NCBI GenBank assembly: GCA_965247295.1
Contig: CBDFGQ010000007.1
Coordinates: forward strand, 434,001-498,000
DNA length: 64,000 bases
Origin: CBDFGQ01 sp965247295
GTDB lineage: Bacteria > Chloroflexota > Dehalococcoidia > Lucifugimonadales > JAGWBF01
Reading direction: 5' to 3'
Position 1 is the stretch's first letter; every line of letters begins with the position of its first letter. Positions 16,819-26,542 of this stretch are shown here, piece after piece. Below the pieces are notes generated by a model. That model had not been told where the DNA came from. It ran no database searches and saw only the letters and a list, made by a program, of their open reading frames with translations. The position numbers and the translations under genes are program-made.

Positions 16819-16973
16819 GCCGGGGTACCACGTGCTTACCCATCCCCAAGGGGTATCACAGATTATTCTATGCGAGATGATCTTAGAATTACGAGAAAGG
16901 GTTTCGCCGACGTGTCCGGGCTAATCGGCGGCGATTATCCTGCACCCTGGCAAAGAACCTTCAAGGAGAGGCC

Positions 16974-18693
16974 ATGCCACGCGCTCACGAGCTCATAGTA
17001 CGGGTACTGGAGGAGGGAGGGGTAGACTACGTCTTTGGAATCCCCGGCGGGGGTACAGGCGAGATCTACGGGTCCTTGCACGGAAGGGAGGACCATGTTC
17101 GCACCATACTGGTCCGCCACGAACACGGAGCCTCCATCATGGCCGACGCTTATGCTCGGGCTACCGGTAGGCCGGCAGCCATCATGGGGCAGGGTCTCTT
17201 TATGGGATCGAACGCCACATTCGGCATTATGGAAGCCTATCTGAGCAGCTCTCCCATGATTGTGCTGACGGACACATCCGACGGCGGTGTCGGCCAGCAT
17301 CCCGCCAATCAGTCGGGTGCTGGCGAGTACGGAAGCGTCGACCTCCTCGGAATCTTTCGCTCCATGACCAAGTACACCACACTGGCAACGTCTCCAAAGG
17401 AGGCTGTGCTGGGGACACAGCTTGCGTTAAAGCACGCCACGAGCGGGCGTCCGGGGCCGGCCTGCGTCCTCATGCGAAGCGCCTCCATCGTAGGGGAGGT
17501 CGACTTGGAGTCTCTGCCCTTCGTGCATCACACGGCCGGCTACTTGAACACCGGCATCCCTCAAGCGTCGCCACAGGACGTACAGCGAGCCGTGGAGCTG
17601 CTCGCCGCCGCCAGCAGGCCGGTGGTGGTGGCGGGCAACGGAGTGCACATGGCCCGGGCCCACGACCCGCTGAAGGAGCTGGCCGAGGTATGGGGCATGC
17701 CGGTTGCCACCAGCTACAAGGGTAAGGGAGCCATCGAAGAGACTCACCCGCTCGCCGTGGGAATGACGGGCGTGTATGGGCAGCGGGTAGCCAACGCCGT
17801 GGTCGGGGAGGCCGACACGGTTCTGGTGGTGGGGGCCAAGCTTACACCACAGGACACTGTTAGGGAGAGGCCCCACGTATTCGATCCACGCAGGCAACGC
17901 ATCATTCAAATCGACATCGAGCCCCGAAATGCCGGCTGGACCTTTCCCGTGGAGCTCGGTCTGGTAGGGGACGCTGCCTCTATCCTGTCGCAGCTGGTTG
18001 AGGCTTCCAAGCCCCTGGCCGCGCAGGACGAGGAACGTACGGTGCAGCGGTCGGCCGAGCTCCAGGAAAAGAAAGCGAGGCTGGAGTACTACCAGGACCC
18101 GGCCCCTTTTCAGGGACTCGGCGCCGGTCCTGCCCCAACGCCTGGTGCGGGTACTCCAGGACACCCTCGCTCCCGAAACCCTCATCTCCCTCGACGCGGG
18201 CAATAACCGGGTCTGGATGGCCCATTTCTACCAGTCGCAGCGTAGGGGTACCTTCTTCTGCCCCGGAGGTACGGCCGGAATGGGCTGGAGCCTGCCGGCG
18301 GCGCTGGGCCTCAAACTAGCGCACCCCGAGAGACCCGTTGTGTCCGTGACCGGTGACGGGGGATTCATGATGTCTGTGCATGCCCTGTCCACGGCGATGC
18401 AGTACTCCCTCCCCGTGGTGTGCGTGGTGATGAATGATTCGGCTCTGGGAATGGTAAGGCACCACCAGGAGGGGGGCCGGTACATCGCCTCGGAGTTCGT
18501 TCGCACGGACAACGGTGCCGTGGCACGGGGTTTTGGAGCCTATGGGGTGCAGGTAGAGGACTCTCGTGACCTGGCCGATGCCATACGGGAGGCCCAGGCT
18601 TCGGGCATGCCCGCGGTGGTGGACGTGGTCATCGACCGGGCGCCTGAGATCGAATATTTCCGCGCCGATGCGCGTGCCCCGACCGAGACGTAG
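16974..18693 (+). pseudogene. ThDP-dependent enzyme (acetolactate synthase/benzoylformate decarboxylase-like), frameshifted
   Basis: One gene split over two frames. The first frame (16974-18206) carries the N-terminal pyrimidine domain with the catalytic Glu in LVRHEHGASIMADAYARATG and the central Rossmann domain (PVVVAGNGVHMARAHDPLKE). Family sequence ends near QDPAPFQG at about 18117. It resumes in the +1 frame at about 18110 with SAPVLPQRLVRVLQDTLAPE, and continues through the ThDP motif GDGGFMMSVHALS to MNDSALGM, ending at 18693. A single-base change near the CCCCTTTTCAGGG run would restore about 570 residues. It could be a sequencing error or real decay. ATG 16974 has an AAGGAGAGG upstream. 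Confidence 0.85.
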
Positions 18694-18850
18694 GTGCCCG
18701 ATGGTGTTGCGCGGCGACTAGCTCGCCCTAGTTCGGGTCGTCATTAGACGGGAGTTGGGGGCGGCTTTCGGTTCGGTAGGGTGTGGGCGGGACCAACTGT
18801 GCGGCCATGAGCTGGATGCCAGAGGGCCAGGGATGCCTGGGCCGTTGCTC

Positions 18851-19264
18851 TTACGACTGGCTGTATTGGAGCGGTGGATGGCTCAGGACCTGCGCCAGGG
18901 CTGGGGCGGTGAAGTCCTTCTTGGAGATGAAGGCCAGAGCCCCTACCTTCGTGGCCAGGCGGCTGTACTCCTTCTCATCATAGACGCTCATGAGGACGAC
19001 CTGGATCCCGGGATACCTGCTCGTGATCAGATGAGTCGCTTCCAGGCCGTTGATCTCATCCATCTCTACGTCCATGAGGATAACGTCGGGTTGTAGCTCA
19101 TCAATTAATGACATGGCCGACTCGGCCCCGTAGGTCTCTCCCACCACGGCAAACCGCGAACACTTGCTGAGAATTTCACGGGCCGCTCGGCAAAAGTACA
19201 GATGATCGTCTACTATGAGGACCCCTAGGGGCCGGAGAGTACTCTGCACCTGATTACCTCCCAT
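18851..19264 (-). CDS. Stand-alone response-regulator receiver protein
   Basis: 137 residues, a single receiver domain: VLIVDDHLYF with the acidic pair, phospho-acceptor Asp in VILMDVEMDEINGLEA, SVYDEKE for the Ser/Thr switch and FISKKD with the conserved Lys. There is no helix-turn-helix or other output domain after it, so it must act on a partner or as a phosphate relay (CheY/Spo0F-like). No histidine kinase is nearby. ATG 19264 is preferred over ATG 19318 because GGGGGTTCAA precedes it. Confidence 0.85.
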   Translation of the reverse strand: MGGNQVQSTLRPLGVLIVDDHLYFCRAAREILSKCSRFAVVGETYGAESAMSLIDELQPDVILMDVEMDEINGLEATHLITSRYPGIQVVLMSVYDEKEYSRLATKVGALAFISKKDFTAPALAQVLSHPPLQYSQS

Positions 19265-19579
19265 TTGAACCCCCGTTGTTACGCTATGACATCGGGCGGG
19301 CCTTCCTGCGGTCTCCATGGGCCGGAAGCCCAGCCAGATATAGGCAACTCTTGTCTTAATTAGCTCGGTTTATAGCTGTATCGAGTCGTATGATACAGGA
19401 TTAGGGAGGTGGGATGGCAGGGTGTTTGCACCCGAGCTAGGCACAAGGTATTACCCTTCTACCTGGGTATGTGCTAATCCCTATGAAGGGAAAACCTGGG
19501 TTACTTCGGGAGAGGACCGAGTTCCAGGTGCATACACTCGATCACCGTCAGGGTGGCGAATGCGCGCAGCTGGGTCTAG
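19265..19579. other. Intergenic region with no recognised feature
   Basis: 315 bp between the receiver gene and the membrane protein gene, both on the minus strand. Two short forward open frames (61 and 80 codons) look non-coding. I see no clear promoter pair, terminator with a T-run, or RNA gene. Confidence 0.4.
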
Positions 19580-21244
19580 TTACGGATTCTCCGCCGGGCC
19601 GCAGTTCGGCCCCGTACCCGAGGAGGGGTCCGGAGGCGCCTCCAGCCCGACGGTGATGCGGTAGACGGCTACATAGCCGTTGTGTCGGTCGTACGTGCCA
19701 TAGGCGGTGAGCCCACCGTCCTCGTTTCGGGCGATCTCGATGCGGCACTCCAGGTAGTCTGGCAGTCTGGGGGCATTGGAGATCACGAAGTGTGTCGCGC
19801 CCACGTCCTGAATGTAGGAGGCGATCCGGCCGGGTTCCACGTAGGACCTGAGGTAGTCGTACCCGTTCAGCAGCCCCTCCAGATGTCGTATGGGCACCCC
19901 GCTGAGAAAAGAGGCGCGATCCGGCGTATTCCCCACCAGGATAACGCCCTCCAGATCGTAGTCCCGGAGCATCAGGCTCTGCCTCTCCTGGGCCGACCAG
20001 TCCACGTTGGCACGGTTTACGTTCACGACCAAGAAGGCCAGCAGCGCGAGGCCAATGAGGGCACCGATCGGGACGGGGCGAAGTTTATCCATCACACCGG
20101 AAAGCAGGTAGGCGGCCCCGAACAGGACCACTATGTACCAGCCCGAGAAGTACCAGTATCTCATCCAACCATTCATGAAGACGGCGTAGTAGACAAGCTG
20201 GAGCACGGACATCAGGCCGATGGCGATAATCGGCCAGCGGGTCGCCGGGCTGGCGCGTACCACCAGGTAGAGGCCCAGGAGCAGGCTGGCGGGGGCGACC
20301 AGACCCAGGTAACGGTCGGGAGTGAAGGTGCCCGGGTCGAGGTTGGCCCCCAGGGTCTCCAGCACCTCCTGTATCCTTACGGCCAGTGGGTGTTCGTAGG
20401 GCGAGAAGGCTTCAAGGATGTTGGAGCTGTAAGGGGGGGCCAGCTGCTCCCGTATGGCAATCTGGCTGGTGGGGGCGACGGTGTCGAAGGCGACCAGCAT
20501 GAAAAGCCAGTGGGCGAGAATCGCCGCCGTGACCAAAGCGGGCAGCGTTACCGCGGCTACCTGGTCCCGGTCACGCCACCGGCTCACCGCATACCAGGCC
20601 AGGTAAACGGCGATAAGAAAGATCGCGTCCAGCCTGGCAAAGTAGATGAGGACCAGGACGAGGGCGGTGCAGGCAAGGCCCAGTCTGTGGTTACGCCAGT
20701 TACGATAGTGAAGCCAGAGAAACAGAGAAAGCAGGAAGAAGAATAGCGTGTTCTCCAGGCCGCTAAACTGAAAGAAAGCCAGATTCACGGAAAAGAGCAG
20801 CAGGGAAATCACCATAAAGGACCGAAGGGAGATGCCTGTGTGAACGGCGTCGCTGGCCAGGAGCGCGTGCCCAGCGACGAAGAGGACCGTGAGTATGCTC
20901 AATATGGCGTAGTGGAAGCTCCCCAGGTCGCTGAAGATGTAGTAGACGGCGGTGGAGACGCCGAGCCAGAGAGGGTGATACCCCGTCGTGACGCTGACTC
21001 CGTCGAATGTGAAGCCGGCGCCCTCCGTGACGTTTCTGGCGACGGTAAAATAGTAGTAGGCGTCCGGATGGAAGTTGAGGGAGGGCGCGTTGGCGATCGC
21101 GCTGATAAGGACCACCAGGTAAAAGATCGCAACGTAGAGGGCGGGGTCAGCTCGTTGGGACCTCAGCAAATGGGCCAGGGACATGGGACCGTGGGCTATA
21201 CTGCGGTAGAGCGCTCTATACGACAAGCGTGCAGGTCCGATCAT
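19580..21244 (-). CDS. GT-C-type polytopic membrane protein (putative glycosyltransferase)
   Basis: 554 residues with about ten to twelve hydrophobic helices and a soluble C-terminal domain of about 130 residues. The first loop contains NFHPDAYYYFTVARNVTEG, with the Asp typical of the first extracytoplasmic loop of GT-C enzymes (DxD/ExD position), followed by GVSVTTGYHPLWLG. Such enzymes use polyprenyl-phosphate sugars to modify lipids, proteins or cell-wall glycans. The acceptor cannot be told. No other envelope-glycan gene adjoins it. Start ATG 21244 lacks a good Shine-Dalgarno; ATG 21184 is an alternative. Confidence 0.7.
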   Translation of the reverse strand: MIGPARLSYRALYRSIAHGPMSLAHLLRSQRADPALYVAIFYLVVLISAIANAPSLNFHPDAYYYFTVARNVTEGAGFTFDGVSVTTGYHPLWLGVSTAVYYIFSDLGSFHYAILSILTVLFVAGHALLASDAVHTGISLRSFMVISLLLFSVNLAFFQFSGLENTLFFFLLSLFLWLHYRNWRNHRLGLACTALVLVLIYFARLDAIFLIAVYLAWYAVSRWRDRDQVAAVTLPALVTAAILAHWLFMLVAFDTVAPTSQIAIREQLAPPYSSNILEAFSPYEHPLAVRIQEVLETLGANLDPGTFTPDRYLGLVAPASLLLGLYLVVRASPATRWPIIAIGLMSVLQLVYYAVFMNGWMRYWYFSGWYIVVLFGAAYLLSGVMDKLRPVPIGALIGLALLAFLVVNVNRANVDWSAQERQSLMLRDYDLEGVILVGNTPDRASFLSGVPIRHLEGLLNGYDYLRSYVEPGRIASYIQDVGATHFVISNAPRLPDYLECRIEIARNEDGGLTAYGTYDRHNGYVAVYRITVGLEAPPDPSSGTGPNCGPAENP

Positions 21245-21437
21245 CCATCAGGGCCGTCTTAGCTTATTGTCTCCAACTTTGTGCCTGGAAAATTCCGTCT
21301 CGAAAGCAACAAAGCCGGGCGGGGTGGTCTATCTGTCTACATACGGGGCTGGTCCAGAGAGAGCTCGGTACATACAGCATAAGCTAAGGGCAATAATGAT
21401 ACAACTGAATCGGAGTGAGTATACGGCGAAAAAACGT

Positions 21438-21446
21438 TGCTATAAT
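21438..21446 (+). promoter_or_regulatory. Extended -10 promoter before the inositol-phosphatase gene
   Basis: TGCTATAAT at 21438-21446 is a perfect extended -10 element. No good -35 hexamer lies 17 nt upstream, as is usual for extended -10 promoters. The start codon is 78 nt further on. Confidence 0.5.
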
Positions 21447-21523
21447 GGGGTCTCGACGGCCAAGTAGGCCTGACCTATGGTCTGTGGATCAATGGCTGCC
21501 TGTATCAGGCAAGGGCGTAGTAA

Positions 21524-22465
21524 ATGGAAGTGGTCCTCGACGACGGACAGTTGACGGAGCTGGAGACCCATGCCTCGGATATAGCCAGGGAGGCGGGGAA
21601 GATTCTCCATGCGCGGTTCCGCGGGCCCCTGGAGGTGAAGTATAAAGACGACAATGAGCAAGACCCGGTCACCTCGGCGGATTTGGAGAGCCAGACTTAC
21701 CTGTCAGGGGCCATAGGCCGAAGGTATCCGGAACACGGCATCGTGGGCGAGGAGGGCGAGCCCGGTGGGGAGGTAGAGGACGCCCGTCTCCCAGACTTCT
21801 TTTGGGTCCTGGACCCGCTGGATGGGACTACAAACTTCCTCAACGGACTCCCTCTGTATGCCGTTTCCGTAGCGCTTTTACACCGGGGCAACCCTCTGGT
21901 AGGGGCGCTGTTCATACCATGGCCCGACAAGGAAGGCGGGGTCGTGCTGCACGCCCGCAGAGGTGGCGGCGCCTGGATGGACGGAGAGCCGATTTCCATC
22001 GGCCAGCCGGCAGAACAAAAGGCCAAGGGACTGGCGGGGGTTCCCGGCTCCTTTGGGTCCCAGTTTCGGCTGCGGAAGGGCCTCCACGGGCGGGCGCACG
22101 ATGTGAGGGTCACCGGCAGCATAGCTTACGAGCTGGCCCTGACCTGCTGCGGCGCCTTCCAGTTCGTGGTGTTCGGAGGCCCAAAGATATGGGACGTGGC
22201 CGCGGGCGCCCTGGTAGTCGTGGAGGCGGGAGGATCGGTGCTTCTGCGGCGCAGGAGAAGCCGTCGCTGGGAACCGTGTACAATCCTGGGCCCGTCTTGG
22301 GAGAGCGGGCCGCCCCGCCTCAAAGAGGTCCGTCAGTGGACGGCTCCTCTCATTGCCGGTAACGGGGAAGTGGTGCCCACTGTGGCGGCAAACCTGAGAA
22401 GTCGCCACCCGCTGTCGCGGAGAGTCTCGGGGCTGATAAGAAAGGTGGGGCACAAGGGGCGGTGA
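21524..22465 (+). CDS. Inositol monophosphatase family protein
   Basis: 313 residues. The Mg/Li-dependent phosphatase signatures are present: DPVTSADLESQTYLSGAI, GIVGEEGE, WVLDPLDGTTNFLNGLPLYA and the C-terminal WDVAAGALVVVEAGG. Members dephosphorylate inositol phosphates, histidinol phosphate, PAP or fructose-1,6-bisphosphate; sequence alone does not decide. The last 70 residues beyond the core are unusually basic (RRRRSRR) and not family-typical. It is convergent with the amidohydrolase gene, 40 bp away. Confidence 0.88.
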   Translation: MEVVLDDGQLTELETHASDIAREAGKILHARFRGPLEVKYKDDNEQDPVTSADLESQTYLSGAIGRRYPEHGIVGEEGEPGGEVEDARLPDFFWVLDPLDGTTNFLNGLPLYAVSVALLHRGNPLVGALFIPWPDKEGGVVLHARRGGGAWMDGEPISIGQPAEQKAKGLAGVPGSFGSQFRLRKGLHGRAHDVRVTGSIAYELALTCCGAFQFVVFGGPKIWDVAAGALVVVEAGGSVLLRRRRSRRWEPCTILGPSWESGPPRLKEVRQWTAPLIAGNGEVVPTVAANLRSRHPLSRRVSGLIRKVGHKGR

Positions 22466-22505
22466 GGGGGCGTAGGGATTAAGCTGGTGTTACGACGATG
22501 GCTAA

Positions 22506-23684
22506 TTACTGTGCCGGGTCCGGCTCCCAGCCCCAGGGTCGCGGTCCCCAGTCAGGCTCGTACACCTGGCCACGTTTTAGGGTCAAAGAGGGTATCAATG
22601 CTTTGTCCACCGGCAGGCCCACCCCCTGGGTGTCGTAAACCATCCAGTCGCCGTCCCTGGTCTCCAACACGGAGATGTCGGCCTGCCACCCAACGGCCAG
22701 GCTCCCCAGTCGCTTCTCCTCGCCGATGGCCTTGGCCGGGTTGGCAGTGGACATGGTGACTACCTGGTCCAGGGTGAAGCCAAGTCCCAGGAAGCGCGCC
22801 ATGATCTCCGTCATGCTGTGAACGATGCGGATGCGTCCCGCCGCGGTTATGTCCGTGCTGATGCAGTGGGGCAAGAGGCCCTGATCGACGATGCGGCGCG
22901 CCACGTCGAAGCTAAAGTTGTTCCGGCCGTGGGCTGTGTCGAACCATACTCCCCGGTCGGCCGCTTCCTTGGCCTCGGGCACCAGCCGCCCATTGGCATC
23001 CAGGACACCGCCGGGGTTGCCCGTGAAGTAGTGGGTGAGAATGTCCCCCTCCTCCAGAATGGGTAGCAGCTCCCGTACGATGTTGGGGTCGCACCGCCTC
23101 TCATTATCCCCTACATGCACCATCAGCGGTATCTCGCTCTCTCGCGCGGCCCGCTTGGCCAACCTGGGCATTTCCATACCGAATATCTCCAGCGCAGGAG
23201 ACACCATCCGTGCCTTGATGCCATGGACAACGTCCTTGTATTGGTGGGCCGCCCGCAGCGTGCTCTCCAGGTCGATGCTGCTCTCGGCGATGATGTCGGG
23301 ACTGGTGGCCAGGCCCGTCTGGCAGATGTGCATGAAGGGCATGATCTCGGTTTGGCTGTTGGGGATTATGTATCGGGGGAAGGCGCCGATGGTCGAGCAG
23401 CCCGCGCTGCCCGCGTCCACCAGCGTGGTCACCCCGGCGTAGACGCCCACCAGATCAGGGTTGACGCCATTGGCGATTATTCCGTCGAAAACGTGGACGT
23501 GTAGGTCGATCAGCCCTGGTGTAACGATCCTGTCCGAGACGTCGATGATCTGCCTGGCGTCCCTGGTTGGAATCCCGGGGGCTATGGCGGCAATCTTTCC
23601 GTCCCGTATAGCCACGTCGTGGGGGCCATGTATCCCCTGCGAGGGGTCAACCACGGTCCCGCCCCGGAGCAACAGGTCGTGCAT
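22506..23684 (-). CDS. Amidohydrolase/deacetylase family metallohydrolase
   Basis: 392 residues, amidohydrolase superfamily. The metal site begins with TPGLIDLHVHVFDG (HxH), continues with a bridging Lys in VVHGIKARMVSPALE, HVGD and LTHYFTGNPGG for metal-2 His residues, and ends with the catalytic Asp in CISTDITAAGR. It resembles the Enterococcus-type N-acyl-amino-acid deacetylases of this subfamily, related to dihydroorotase. It is next to a CoA transferase and a hydantoinase-like gene, which suggests catabolism of an amide or cyclic amide compound. The product is cytoplasmic. Confidence 0.85.
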   Translation of the reverse strand: MHDLLLRGGTVVDPSQGIHGPHDVAIRDGKIAAIAPGIPTRDARQIIDVSDRIVTPGLIDLHVHVFDGIIANGVNPDLVGVYAGVTTLVDAGSAGCSTIGAFPRYIIPNSQTEIMPFMHICQTGLATSPDIIAESSIDLESTLRAAHQYKDVVHGIKARMVSPALEIFGMEMPRLAKRAARESEIPLMVHVGDNERRCDPNIVRELLPILEEGDILTHYFTGNPGGVLDANGRLVPEAKEAADRGVWFDTAHGRNNFSFDVARRIVDQGLLPHCISTDITAAGRIRIVHSMTEIMARFLGLGFTLDQVVTMSTANPAKAIGEEKRLGSLAVGWQADISVLETRDGDWMVYDTQGVGLPVDKALIPSLTLKRGQVYEPDWGPRPWGWEPDPAQ

Positions 23685-23722
23685 CTATCACCTCCGGCGG
23701 GAGTTAGTTATAATACGGCCCC

Positions 23723-24907
23723 TTACCCAATCACCTTCTCCAGGCGCAGATGTGCCAGCTCTTCCTGCGTATAGCTGAGCAGCTCCGACAGCACCTCGTC
23801 GGTGTGCTCCCCTGGCATGGGGGTCGGCCCCACCACGGCGGGCGTACGGCTGAAGTGCCAGAAGTCCCCGGACACGTTTATGGTCCCCGCTATCGGGTCG
23901 GAGACCTCCACCAGGGCGCGCCTCTCCCATGGGTGGGGGTCTGCAGCAGCCTGGGGTATGTCGTTAACGGGCGCAGCCGTCACGTCGTGAAAGGTGAAGT
24001 GGTCCACAGCCTCTTTGATGGTCATGTTGCCCAGCAGCTCTTTGACCGCCTAGTCTACGGACTCGCCGTTCTGGGACCGCCTGTGCCTCTCGGTGAACCG
24101 CTCGTCTTCCATCCACTCGGGTTTACCTAGGGCACTGCATACTCGCGGCCACTGGTGCTGGTCCCCAGCCGCGATCAGCACCCAGCCATCCTTGCACGGG
24201 TAGGCCCCGCTGGGGGGCGCCGCTGTTTCGCCCCTCCTGGGCAGCTCTCCCCCGCCGGTGTAGGCGGTTATGGGTATTTCGGTGTAGCTGTACCCGGTGT
24301 CCGCCAGGCAGACGTCTATGGTCTGCCCTTCCCCTGAGATCTCCCGCTCTCGGAGGGCTGCCAGGGTGCCGATGGCGGCGTGCAGGGCGGTGGTCCGGTC
24401 TATGATGGGCACCCCTGCCCGTATGGGGGGCATACCATCCTCTCCGGTGACCATCATGATGCCGGACATGGCCTGCCCGATGGGGTCGTACCCTATCATG
24501 TCCCTGTAGGGGCCGAACTGGCCGTAGGCGGACACGTTCACCATGACGATCTTGGGGTTGAGCTCAAATAGCACTTCATATCCGAAGCCCATCTTGTCGA
24601 TGGTCCCCGGCCTGAAGTTCTGGAGGAATACGTCGGAGACCTTTACCAACTCAAGGAGTATCTCCTTGGCCCTGTCCATTCTCAGGTCCATGCACAGGCT
24701 CTTCTTGCCGCTGTTGTACTGAACGAAGTAGGCGCTCTGGCCCCGCGCCCATGGGCCGTGGGCGCGAGTCTCCTCGCCACCCAAGCGCTCTATCTTGATC
24801 ACCTCCGCTCCAAGGCGGGCCAGTACCTGGGCACACCGTGGCCCGGCCTGATGTCTCCCCAGGTCCAGCACCCGGATGCCCTCCAGTGGAGACTTGACGC
24901 CTCCCAT
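23723..24907 (-). pseudogene. CaiB/BaiF family CoA transferase with in-frame amber codon
   Basis: A 394-codon frame interrupted once by TAG at 24050-24052. The N-terminal part (24907 down) shows family III CoA-transferase features: GIRVLDLGRHQAGPRCAQVL, ARLGAEVIKIE, LCMDLRMDRAKEILLELV, the QNFRPGTIDKMGFGY motif with the region that carries the catalytic Asp, and GYDPIGQAMSGIM. After the TAG the same frame resumes with the family C-terminus (VKELLGNMTIKEAVDHFTF, APVNDIPQAAADPHPWERR). The neighbouring sense GAC-TAG-GCG would be restored by CAG (Gln). It may be a true nonsense allele, read-through or an error. The family moves CoA between acids without covalent intermediates on the enzyme other than an aspartyl-CoA anhydride. 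Confidence 0.85.
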
Positions 24908-25031
24908 AAGGCGTACCTCCTTCAGGTCTTCCCTTCCCCAGCATAGGCAGACGAGGGAGAGGATTTCAGGTAATTGTACGCCGGTCCAGGCTAAAGGACA
25001 ACGTTCGTCTGGGCTCTGGCCCTCACGCTGT

Positions 25032-25040
25032 GCTATACTC
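25032..25040 (+). promoter_or_regulatory. Extended -10 promoter before the hydantoinase-like gene
   Basis: TGCTATACT at 25032-25040 matches an extended -10 element with one mismatch in the hexamer; no -35 is seen. It lies 28 nt before the start codon at 25069, between divergent genes. Confidence 0.45.
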
Positions 25041-25068
25041 GGTAATCAAAGTTGGCGGGAGGTAGGGG

Positions 25069-26496
25069 ATGATAGACCTCCTTATCAGGGGTGGCCAGGT
25101 AGTGACTCCCTGGGGAACGGGTGGTTGGGACGTGGCCGTAGCGGGAGAGCGCATTGTCGCCGTAGCCGAACAGGGCACCTTGCCGGGAGACGTGGGCCGG
25201 GTCCTGGACGCGACGGGGAAGATTGTGGTACCTGGGGGCATCGAGCCCCACGCCCACATAGCCGCTCCGGTGGCCGGCAAGGGAATGGAGACCGCTCCCC
25301 CGGAGCAGGTGAGCAGGGCCGCCCTGTTTGGAGGTACCACGACCCTGACCGACTTCGCCATACAGCAGCCTGGCATAGACATATTCCAGGCCATAGAAGA
25401 GAGGACCTCCCGCTGGAGGGGGAGCTCCTATTGCGATTACTCCCACCACTGCATGTTGTTGGGGGAGATTCCCTCCAGGGTCGTCGCCCAGGTGCCCGAG
25501 GCTATCCAGGCCGGGTACCCTACCTTCAAGATCTTCACGACAAACATCCGCCCCGTTGGCGGGATTCCGCTGGACGAGCGACGCATGGTGGGCATGGGCA
25601 CCCTGTCCGCACTGATGGAGCGGACGGCGGCCAACGGCGGGCTCATGCTAATCCACTCCGAGGACGACGACATCGTCCAGTACATGTACCGCAAGCTGAC
25701 CGAGGAGGAACGCACCGAGTGGTCCAACATACGGGAGGTGCATGACAACATGTCCGAGGATGTCTCCTTCCGGCGGGCGTTGCGCGTGGCCGAGTGGACC
25801 GGTGCCGCGGCGTACTTCGTCCACGTTAGCGCCAAAGAAGGGGTCACCGCGATACGGGAGGCCAGGGGCAGGGACCTGCCCATCTATGGGGAGACGCTGC
25901 ACAACTACGTCAGCTTTACCGCCGAGGACTACAAGGCGCCCGACGGGATGAAGTACCACACCTATCCCTCTCTCAAGTCTGAGGAGGACCGCCTGGCTCT
26001 GTGGGACGGGCTGATCAAGGGCGGCATCAGCAGTATGGCCACCGATGAGTACTGCACCGACTTCGCCACCAAGGTTTCGGGCAGAAGTATCCTCGACATA
26101 GTGGGGGGACACAACGGCGCCGAGACCCGAGTGGGGATTACCTACAGCGAGGGCGTGGGCAAGCGTGGCATGTCCCTCGAGCGGTTCGTGGACGTGACCT
26201 CGGCCAACGCGGCCCGCATCATGGGCTACTATCCACGCAAGGGGGCCATTGCCCCTGGCAGTGATGCGGACATCGTGCTGATAGATCCCGGCATCCGCAA
26301 AACCCTGTCTATGAACGACCTTCACGTCGGAGACTACAGTATCTGGGAAGGCTGGGAAATCAGTGGGTGGCCGGTGACCACAATCCTGCGGGGCAAGGTG
26401 GTAGTGGACGATGGGCGGTTCGTCGGTAGCCTGGGCGACGGCCAGTTCATCCCCCGAAAGATCGGCTCGGATGTCCTCAACAGGCCGGCATGCTAG
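25069..26496 (+). CDS. Dihydropyrimidinase/D-hydantoinase-like amidohydrolase
   Basis: 475 residues, full family length. Features in order: GGQVVTPWGTGGWDVAVAGE, metal motif PGGIEPHAHIAAP (HxH; canonical is DPHTH), the carbamylated Lys in TFKIFTT, LMLIHSED, YFVHVSAKEGV and the catalytic Asp in SMATDEYCTDF. These enzymes open the rings of dihydropyrimidines or hydantoins. Eight residues before the metal motif are as in the family; the loop that decides substrate cannot be read. Its last four codons are duplicated 616 bp downstream (see the 52-bp repeats). Confidence 0.88.
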   Translation: MIDLLIRGGQVVTPWGTGGWDVAVAGERIVAVAEQGTLPGDVGRVLDATGKIVVPGGIEPHAHIAAPVAGKGMETAPPEQVSRAALFGGTTTLTDFAIQQPGIDIFQAIEERTSRWRGSSYCDYSHHCMLLGEIPSRVVAQVPEAIQAGYPTFKIFTTNIRPVGGIPLDERRMVGMGTLSALMERTAANGGLMLIHSEDDDIVQYMYRKLTEEERTEWSNIREVHDNMSEDVSFRRALRVAEWTGAAAYFVHVSAKEGVTAIREARGRDLPIYGETLHNYVSFTAEDYKAPDGMKYHTYPSLKSEEDRLALWDGLIKGGISSMATDEYCTDFATKVSGRSILDIVGGHNGAETRVGITYSEGVGKRGMSLERFVDVTSANAARIMGYYPRKGAIAPGSDADIVLIDPGIRKTLSMNDLHVGDYSIWEGWEISGWPVTTILRGKVVVDDGRFVGSLGDGQFIPRKIGSDVLNRPAC

Positions 26497-26535
26497 CTAA
26501 ACCCTCACCCCTGCCCCTCTCCCAGTGGGAGAGGG
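26484..26535 (+). repeat. 52-bp direct repeat, left copy (hydantoinase 3' end plus palindrome)
   Basis: Identical to 27100-27151 except for base 26525 (G versus C). It includes the last codons and stop of the hydantoinase gene and a 10-bp palindrome, CCCTCTCCCA-G-TGGGAGAGGG (26515-26535). The two copies bracket the DUF559 gene and suggest an insertion or duplication event of 616 bp. Confidence 0.85.
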
Positions 26536-26542
26536 ATTAGCG

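Noticed and set aside
24050..24052. Pyrrolysine or general TAG reassignment
   Set aside because: TAG ends several intact genes here (e.g. rpsO and the FAH gene), no PylT-like element was seen, and both interrupted sites are explained by CAG to TAG.
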